Shown in pieces: positions 8,238-13,285 of a DNA stretch of 13,285 nt. The translations under genes and the position numbers were made by a program. Each line of letters begins with the position of its first letter. The stretch's first letter is position 1. Source of the stretch: Actinomycetota bacterium. Its GTDB lineage: Bacteria; Actinomycetota; Actinomycetes; Nanopelagicales; Nanopelagicaceae. The stretch lies in contig WLCU01000005.1 of the NCBI GenBank assembly GCA_009705165.1, positions 1-13,285 of the forward strand, written 5' to 3'. The notes beneath the pieces were generated by a model that was not told the origin of the DNA, made no database searches, and saw only the letters and a program-made list of their open reading frames with translations.

Positions 8238-8238
<1 letters not shown>
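5989..8238 (+). CDS. copA: Copper-exporting P1B-type ATPase
   Basis: Pumps Cu(I) out of the cytoplasm. Domain order: one N-terminal heavy-metal domain with GMTCSSC (16-22); membrane helices; actuator-domain TGE (283-285); CPC (386-388) in the metal-transport helix; phosphorylation motif DKTGT (430-434); nucleotide-binding HP (481-482); hinge GDGIND (647-652); and the final two helices with YN (712-713) and M734-x2-SS. The CPC, YN and MxxSS combination is the signature of the P1B-1 copper(I) group, so Cu(I) is preferred over Zn or Co. The length of 749 is normal. The ATG at 5989 follows AAGGGGA at 5977-5983. It lies 33 bases after hisN. I found no copper-responsive operator, CopZ or CsoR gene in the window, so copper control, if any, is not visible here. 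Confidence 0.96.
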
Positions 8239-8356
<118 letters not shown>

Positions 8357-8367
8357 TCGGTGATGCA

Positions 8368-8397
8368 ATCTTATGTCCACCAATAGATAAAGACCAA
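8368..8397 (-). promoter_or_regulatory. Possible promoter of tRNA-fMet
   Basis: On the minus strand TTGGTC (8392-8397) and TAAGAT (8368-8373) are separated by 18 bases, placing a start a few bases before the tRNA 5' end at 8356. The -35 match is poor, and its bases also form part of the inverted repeat at 8386-8433. Confidence 0.35.
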
Positions 8398-8433
8398 ATC
8401 CAAGCATTTGCACGCATGAATGTGGTCTTTATC
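8386..8433 (-). terminator. Hairpin downstream of the UPF0182 gene, possible terminator
   Basis: A perfect 11-bp inverted repeat, GATAAAGACCA (8386-8396) and TGGTCTTTATC (8423-8433), has a 26-base spacer that can pair further (CATT/AATG). It lies 27 bases past the stop of the minus-strand gene. No T-run follows on the minus strand, so it may be a weak terminator, an mRNA 3'-end stabiliser or an operator. Confidence 0.5.
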
Positions 8434-8460
8434 GTTAGAGATTATTTATTTGAATATGCA

Positions 8461-11310
8461 CTACTTCTTACTTTGTGCACTTATTGCAGAATCTAACGCT
8501 GACTTCAATCGCTTCTGCGCTTTGTCATAAGCAGCGAAATCACCCTTAGCAAGTGCGGCTAAACCATCTGCATACGCCTGCTTTGCACTAGCAAGTGCAT
8601 TTGCAAGAGATGAGTTTGTTGCTCCACCAGATGATGTAGATCCTCCAGTTGTTGGTGCTGTTCCAGAGTTGCCACCAAAGACTTGGTCCAGGGCACCCTT
8701 TAAAGTGTCGTCATATCCAATTTGATCTCCAAAAGAGACCAGTACTTTTTGAAGTAATGGATAAGCAGCACTGTTAGATGTGGCTCGGACATAAACAGGT
8801 TGTACATACAACAACCCACCACCTACAGGAAGTGTTAATAAGTTTCCGAGAACAACATCTGATCCGCCCTGACGTAACAATGAGAGCGAGTTTGCAACTT
8901 CAGGTTTTGCCTCAAAGTTAGATGCAACTTGTGAAGGACCTGCAACGTTAGTACTACGCGGTAGTTGGAGAACTGAAATCTTGCCGTAGTTAGGACCTGC
9001 ATCTGAATTCACAACTGCAAATGCAGATAGGTTTTCACGTCCACCACGCGGTACAAATGGTGTTGTTAATGCGAACTCTGGCTTAGCTTCACCTGGCATT
9101 TGCAGCGTTAAGTAATACGGAGGTTGTGCACTGGCATTTGCACCAAATGTTGATGGGTCACGAGGTACGCGCCAGAAATCCTGCCCACCATAGAAAGCGG
9201 CAGCAGTCTGCACGTGATAAGCGGAAAGAATTTCACGCTGCACACGGAACATATCTTCTGGATAGCGGATGTGATCAAGCAAAGCCGCAGAGATTTTGCT
9301 CTTTGGCTGAACGGTGCCCGGGAAAGCCTTGCTCCACGTGGCTAAAACAGGATCCTTTTCATCCCATTGATACAAGTTCACTGTTCCGTCATAGGCATCA
9401 ACGGTGGCTTTGACTGAGTTTCGGATGTAGTTAATATTCTGATTTCCCTGCGCAGTTACTGATGTTGAGTTTGAAGTCAATGCATCAGATGTCGCACTTG
9501 AAAGTGAAGTTTGCTTGGAATATGGATATCCAGCACTTGTGGTGTAGCCATCAATAATCCAAAGGATTTTTCCATCAACAATTGCTGGATATGGATCGCC
9601 ATCAAGTGTTAGCCATGGTGCAACTTTTGCTACACGGTCACGAGGGCTTCGGTTGAAAAGAATCTTTGAATCCTTGTTAATCAATGAAGAAAGCAAGATG
9701 CGCTGCTCTTGATACTTAAGCGCAAAAACAATCTTGTTAACTAATGATCCAACTGGAACACCACCAGAACCCGAGTACGTTACGTTCTTTTGTCCATTAG
9801 CTGAGGCATCATCTGGATAGTCAAATTCAACCGGGCTATCTGTTTTTACTCCACCAATGATTGAGTAATCTGGAACGTTTTCACCGAAATAAACACGTGG
9901 TTCAAATTTTCCAAGCCCCTTTGTAGGTGGGAGATCACCAACGGCAAACGATGGCTTGCCATCAGCATCTCGAGCATTTCCAAATGCAGCTACGAAACCA
10001 AAACCGTGTGTGTATACAAGGTGATCATTAATCCAGTTTCGTGATGGGTTTCCGGCGATATTTAGTTCGCGCACTGCCACAACAGTGTCTCGCTTAACTC
10101 CATCAACTGTGTATCGATCAATATCTAAAGATTCTGGGAATGTGTAATAAGGCTTGATTTGTTGTAATTGGCGGAAAGTCGCTGAAATTACATTGGGATC
10201 CATCAAGCGGATATTTGAAATTGTTGCCGCATCTTTTGTAAGTTGCCCGGCAGAAGTTGTAAGCGTTGCCTGGTAATCACTTACGCTCACGTCATCTAAG
10301 CCATATGCGGTGCGGGTTGCATCGATATTGCGCTGAATAAATGGGGCTTCTTTCGAGGATTCACTTGGCTTTACTTGGAACTGCTGAATTGCGCCTGGGT
10401 AAATTCCAGCGATGAGTACAGATGAGACAACAAGAAGGGCGGTACCTGCTGCTGGCAAAACCCATGAACGACGAACGATATTTGCAAAAAATAGTAGCGC
10501 GCAGACAACGGCAATGGCAGCCAGAATTGCTTTTGCTGGAAGCGTTGCATTGACATCGGTGTAGGTAAGTCCGGTAATTAACTTATTCTCTTTTAATGCT
10601 AATTGATATCGATCAAACCAATATGCAACGGCCTTAAGAAGAACTACGCCGCCAAGAAGAACTGACAACTGAACACGCGCAGCAACTGTGGTGCGATCTT
10701 CTTGAACTTGTAAGCGGATACCGCCATATAGATAGTGCACAACGGCTGCGGCGATAATCGCAAGAATGAGCGTTGAAATTCCCCAGGCAATAAGTGATTG
10801 CCAGAATGGGAGTTTAAAAGCAAAAAATGAGATATCCATGTTGAACTGTGGGTCTTTAATACCGAACGAAGTTGAGTTCTTAAATAACAACCAAGTTTCC
10901 CAAAGCGCTGAACCTGATGTTCCTGCAAAATAGAAAAGTCCTACTGCAAGTGCCAAAACCACCCAACGCTTGATTGGTTCAATTTGTGCACGGTAGCGTT
11001 CTAAATTATCGGCCTCTATTGTCAAAGGAACATAAAGTGGACGACGCTTGTAAGCGATGATTACATTGAGTAGAACTATCGCTGAAGTCAGCAGTCCAGC
11101 TGCAACAAAGAGAATTACTTTTGTTGAAAGGACAGTTGTCCAAACAGAAGTGAACTGAACTGACTTGTACCAAAGCCAATCTGCATAGAAGCCACTTAGT
11201 GATAGAAGTGCACCTGAAAGTACAACCAAGATACCGATTGTTAATCCAAGTGGGCTGCGTCCACGGGCTTTGAAATTGAACTGCGGGGCTGAGTTACTCA
11301 TCATGGTCAT
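8461..11310 (-). CDS. UPF0182 family large membrane protein
   Basis: A 949-residue protein of the UPF0182 family, common in actinobacteria and of unknown biochemical role. About seven membrane helices lie in the first 310 residues, the first at roughly 21-41 and the last ending in VLIAGIYPGAIQQF. A very large extracytoplasmic domain follows, with family-typical stretches such as FIQRNIDATRTAYGLD, RNWINDHLVYTHGFGFV and YPEDMFRVQRE. A Gly/Ser/Thr-rich linker near residue 890 leads to an Ala/Lys-rich helical tail (LANALASAKQAYADGLAALAKGDF). The frame begins at the ATG at 11310. A second ATG at 11304 sits exactly six bases after a TAGCGT hexamer and may be the true leaderless start, two residues shorter. 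The gap after the protease gene is 55 bases. Confidence 0.93.
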   Translation of the reverse strand: MTMMSNSAPQFNFKARGRSPLGLTIGILVVLSGALLSLSGFYADWLWYKSVQFTSVWTTVLSTKVILFVAAGLLTSAIVLLNVIIAYKRRPLYVPLTIEADNLERYRAQIEPIKRWVVLALAVGLFYFAGTSGSALWETWLLFKNSTSFGIKDPQFNMDISFFAFKLPFWQSLIAWGISTLILAIIAAAVVHYLYGGIRLQVQEDRTTVAARVQLSVLLGGVVLLKAVAYWFDRYQLALKENKLITGLTYTDVNATLPAKAILAAIAVVCALLFFANIVRRSWVLPAAGTALLVVSSVLIAGIYPGAIQQFQVKPSESSKEAPFIQRNIDATRTAYGLDDVSVSDYQATLTTSAGQLTKDAATISNIRLMDPNVISATFRQLQQIKPYYTFPESLDIDRYTVDGVKRDTVVAVRELNIAGNPSRNWINDHLVYTHGFGFVAAFGNARDADGKPSFAVGDLPPTKGLGKFEPRVYFGENVPDYSIIGGVKTDSPVEFDYPDDASANGQKNVTYSGSGGVPVGSLVNKIVFALKYQEQRILLSSLINKDSKILFNRSPRDRVAKVAPWLTLDGDPYPAIVDGKILWIIDGYTTSAGYPYSKQTSLSSATSDALTSNSTSVTAQGNQNINYIRNSVKATVDAYDGTVNLYQWDEKDPVLATWSKAFPGTVQPKSKISAALLDHIRYPEDMFRVQREILSAYHVQTAAAFYGGQDFWRVPRDPSTFGANASAQPPYYLTLQMPGEAKPEFALTTPFVPRGGRENLSAFAVVNSDAGPNYGKISVLQLPRSTNVAGPSQVASNFEAKPEVANSLSLLRQGGSDVVLGNLLTLPVGGGLLYVQPVYVRATSNSAAYPLLQKVLVSFGDQIGYDDTLKGALDQVFGGNSGTAPTTGGSTSSGGATNSSLANALASAKQAYADGLAALAKGDFAAYDKAQKRLKSALDSAISAQSKK

Positions 11311-11316
11311 ACGCTA
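11311..11316 (-). promoter_or_regulatory. Candidate -10 before the UPF0182 gene, in a GC palindrome
   Basis: TAGCGT on the minus strand is followed by ATGACC and the ATG at 11304, matching the six-base spacing seen at other genes here. It overlaps the 8-base palindrome CGCTAGCG (11312-11319), which is next to GCGC-AA-GCGC (11317-11326). Suggestive only. Confidence 0.3.
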
Positions 11317-11365
11317 GCGCAAGCGCGCAGTTGCTTCATTCCGGGGGAGAAAAGCCTGATTCTTG

Positions 11366-12109
11366 CTAATCTCGCAGCGCTTGAATCGCCTGGTTCAGTG
11401 TTGAAACAACCACTACCTTAATTCCGCCCGGAGTATGAGAAATTTCGCTTTCATTTTCTGCTGGAGCTAGGAACAAAGTTGCACCTGATTTATAAGCAGC
11501 CATGATTTTTTCATTTATGCCACCAATTGCACCAACAGTTCCATCGGTGGTAATCGTGCCCGTACCGGCTACATGTCGACCTCGTAATAGATCTTCTTTA
11601 GTTAATAGTTCAATAACACCAATTGCAAAGACCATTCCACCACTTGGGCCGCCGGTCTTTTTAACATCGAAGCTAATGTTTTTAATATGGAGTTGTTCGG
11701 CGGTTAATCCAAACTCTGGATGTAATCGTAAGTATGAAAGCGCCGCTGAAGTGGCATTGTCTTGCGAGTTAACCATGTCAGCTTTAGCTTGCTTGGCTTC
11801 GGACTCGGCAGTTGTTCCAGGTGGATAGATTGCAGCTTTTGGATAAACCGCTTCATCCGCCCTAACCCAGGAGTACAAAATCTCTGGGCCAACAATCCAT
11901 GTATTGGGATTTGTGACTCTAATTGACATCAAATCTAATCTGCCAGTTGCAGGGTATGAATCTTGGTTTTTAACCGTGATGATTTTGTCAAAGATATTTT
12001 GTGCATGCCCCGGCAACACAATTGAATAGGGCAAAGGCGCAAAAATTGCGAGCACTAAAAAAAGAGCAAGAATTAATTTAACTATTTTGGGAAGTGGTGA
12101 AAAGCGCAC
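11366..12109 (-). CDS. YlbL-like membrane-anchored Lon-type (S16) protease lacking PDZ
   Basis: An N-terminal membrane anchor (about residues 9-31, LILALFLVLAIFAPLPYSIV) is followed by the YlbL-type extracytoplasmic segment (LPGHAQNI, GRLDLMSI, YPPGTTAESE, VNSQDNATSAALSYL). A C-terminal Lon protease domain follows, with catalytic S156 in GGPSGG and K201 in GGINEK, 45 apart as expected for the Ser-Lys dyad. GTGTITTDGTVGAIGGI is also typical. Actinobacterial relatives are about 340-350 residues because a PDZ domain sits between the SQD segment and the protease domain. Here only some 25 residues separate them, and the total is 247. The frame is intact, so this looks like a compact form rather than a broken gene. 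The start is a GTG at 12109 with no clear Shine-Dalgarno, 21 bases after the stop of the small membrane protein, suggesting one operon. Confidence 0.88.
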   Translation of the reverse strand: MRFSPLPKIVKLILALFLVLAIFAPLPYSIVLPGHAQNIFDKIITVKNQDSYPATGRLDLMSIRVTNPNTWIVGPEILYSWVRADEAVYPKAAIYPPGTTAESEAKQAKADMVNSQDNATSAALSYLRLHPEFGLTAEQLHIKNISFDVKKTGGPSGGMVFAIGVIELLTKEDLLRGRHVAGTGTITTDGTVGAIGGINEKIMAAYKSGATLFLAPAENESEISHTPGGIKVVVVSTLNQAIQALRD

Positions 12110-12130
12110 TGGAGTTAATTTGTGCTCTGA

Positions 12131-12490
12131 TTAGTTTTTCTTCAAGAATGGATTGTCTTCGTTTGAAGAATCAACAACTTCATCCGGCTTAATCACTTGA
12201 GGCCGATTTGACGGTATGGATGTGAAAGGTGAAGTTTGATTTGCCGCTAGGTATTCGGTTGCGGTTATGGAATCTAAAGAAATTTGATCTTGGGAAATTG
12301 CCGCATTGACATCGCGTGCCTGGGAATCGCGCAATGAATCTTGAAAACGCTGGAACTGGCCAACGGATCGCTGTGTTTCTTGCTGGAATTTACTTTCAAA
12401 TTTTGTGACCCATAAAACATAAAGCAGAGCGCCAGTTAGACCCACGGCTGGGACAACCCACCAGATGAGAGCAAGGAATGCGCTAGACAT
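12131..12490 (-). CDS. Small single-pass membrane protein, conserved hypothetical
   Basis: A 119-residue protein of unknown function. One hydrophobic segment (about residues 4-28, ALIWWVVPAVGLTGALLYVLWV) is followed by a charged, Gln-rich stretch likely to be helical (TKFESKFQQETQRSVGQFQRFQDSLR) and a disordered acidic/Ser tail ending NPFLKKN. The WVTKF...RSVGQFQ pattern resembles small proteins that sit beside YlbL-like and DUF2342 genes in other actinobacteria. No enzymatic motif is visible. The ATG at 12490 has TAGGCT six bases upstream on its strand, so it may be leaderless. Probably co-transcribed with the protease gene. Confidence 0.8.
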   Translation of the reverse strand: MSSAFLALIWWVVPAVGLTGALLYVLWVTKFESKFQQETQRSVGQFQRFQDSLRDSQARDVNAAISQDQISLDSITATEYLAANQTSPFTSIPSNRPQVIKPDEVVDSSNEDNPFLKKN

Positions 12491-12496
12491 ATGGCA

Positions 12497-12502
12497 AGCC
12501 TA
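12497..12502 (-). promoter_or_regulatory. Candidate -10 for leaderless mRNA of the small membrane protein
   Basis: TAGGCT on the minus strand is followed by six bases (TGCCAT) and the ATG at 12490. The rest of the 90-base divergent spacer (to 12580) shows no clear -35. Its plus-strand end holds the ribosome site of the metalloprotease gene. Confidence 0.4.
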
Positions 12503-12580
12503 TCGTTACCCAGCAAAGTTGGCTAAACAACGGGAAGAAATCAGATGGCTTGGCGGTTACAACACTGGGAGGATTACTAC

Positions 12581-13285
12581 ATGGCACCATTTGGTTTTAC
12601 ACCGGACAATTCTGACGACCCCGAAAAAAATAATAACGGGGAGCCAGTTGACTTTGCTGCCATGATGGAACAAATGCAGGCACAAATTCAGCAACAGTTT
12701 TCTGCATTAGGTATGAGCGCTCCTGGGTTTACCCAATCTGGCGAAGCGATGCCAAAAAATATAGTTCGCGAAACCGCAAAGAAATTTGTAACCGCTAAAG
12801 GTTCTGCGCCCATTGGCGCAAACGATGTCGCACGAATCGAAGAAGCTTTTTCTATCGCAGAACTTTGGCTAAATGAAGCAACATTTTTCCCGCAATCAGT
12901 GGCAACCGGAAATCCGGCCATGGCGCGAACTGATTGGGTTGATACAACATTAACTGGTTGGCAGATTTGCGTTGAACCGATAGCAATCGGTTTAGCCGCG
13001 GCAATTTCAGATTTGCTGAGTGAGGCAACTGGTGAATCCGGCCAAAATGAGGCCGAAAGCGCAATGCAGTTACCCGTAGGCATGATCGCAACCCTGCTTC
13101 GTTCATTTATTGGTTCCCTCATTGCTACACAGTTGGGTCAATCAATCGGCGGTCTAGCTGCAAATGTCACTGGCACCCATGATGTGGGTCTTCCACTTGT
13201 TGAGCCGGTTTACCCATCACTTGTGCCACAAAATATTGATGAGTGGGGACAAGATCTCAATATTCCCATGGAAGAAATTCGAATC
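12581..13285 (+). CDS. DUF2342 zinc-dependent metalloprotease-like protein, 5' part
   Basis: An open frame of 235 codons runs off the window end. The protein starts MAPFGFTP, continues with an acidic Asn-rich linker and a Met/Gln-rich segment (MMEQMQAQIQQQF), and then matches the actinobacterial DUF2342 family: IEEAFSIAELWLNEATFFP, the TDWVDTTLTGWQ helix, VGMIATLLRSFIGSLIATQLGQSIGGLA and DVGLPLVEP. Family members are about 450 residues, with the HExxH zinc site in the second half, so the metal motif is outside this window and catalysis cannot be judged. The start is fixed by a strong GGGAGG at 12567-12572, eight bases before the ATG. It is divergent from the small membrane protein, matching the conserved DUF2342, YlbL, UPF0182 neighbourhood. 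Confidence 0.9.
   Translation, partial: MAPFGFTPDNSDDPEKNNNGEPVDFAAMMEQMQAQIQQQFSALGMSAPGFTQSGEAMPKNIVRETAKKFVTAKGSAPIGANDVARIEEAFSIAELWLNEATFFPQSVATGNPAMARTDWVDTTLTGWQICVEPIAIGLAAAISDLLSEATGESGQNEAESAMQLPVGMIATLLRSFIGSLIATQLGQSIGGLAANVTGTHDVGLPLVEPVYPSLVPQNIDEWGQDLNIPMEEIRI

Noticed and set aside
12688..13122. 144-codon minus-strand frame near the right end
   Set aside because: It is antisense to the DUF2342 gene, whose plus-strand frame has a strong ribosome site and family pattern.

Overview
The window reads as ordinary chromosome of a low-to-mid GC actinobacterium. The gene families and their order are actinobacterial: a sigR/rsrA-type sigma/anti-sigma pair beside aroA and rsgA, a UPF0182 giant membrane protein next to a YlbL-like protease and a DUF2342 metalloprotease, nickel superoxide dismutase, and HisN-type histidinol phosphatase. 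The AT-rich codon choice, very short intergenic gaps and small proteins suggest a streamlined freshwater lineage such as Nanopelagicales (acI). That placement is inference from style, not a database match.

Layout. (1) 1-561: sodN (Ni-SOD) on the plus strand, ending in a strong hairpin terminator that lies inside the 3' end of the convergent gene. (2) 495-2715, minus strand: a compact four-gene cluster read as yedK-like SRAP protein, ECF sigma factor, zinc anti-sigma factor, hotdog thioesterase-like protein. The sigma and anti-sigma genes overlap by ATGA. (3) 2716-2769: a 54-base divergent spacer with a -10-like hexamer exactly 6 bases before the ATG on each side, suggesting leaderless mRNAs in both directions. 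(4) 2770-8276, plus strand: aroA, rsgA, hisN, copA, then an intrinsic terminator. (5) 8283-8356, minus strand: initiator tRNA-fMet. (6) 8461-12490, minus strand: a small membrane protein, a YlbL-like Lon-type protease that lacks the usual PDZ domain, and UPF0182. (7) 12581-13285, plus strand: the 5' part of a DUF2342 zinc-metalloprotease-like gene, cut by the window end.

How the genes fit together. The left half is a stress block: superoxide removal (sodN), a redox-sensing sigma/anti-sigma switch, and an abasic-site DNA-protein crosslink protein in the same apparent operon as the switch. The plus-strand block is housekeeping (shikimate pathway, 30S ribosome maturation, histidine synthesis) with a copper exporter at its end. 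The right half is a conserved actinobacterial envelope/proteolysis neighbourhood. As far as I recall, Mycobacterium tuberculosis has the same neighbourhoods around sigH-aroA and around Rv3193c-Rv3195.

I see no mobile element, CRISPR array, prophage or obviously new system. The points most worth a second look are the PDZ-less protease, the terminator embedded in a convergent ORF, the SRAP gene and divergent thioesterase-like gene in the sigma operon, and the repeated leaderless-start pattern.
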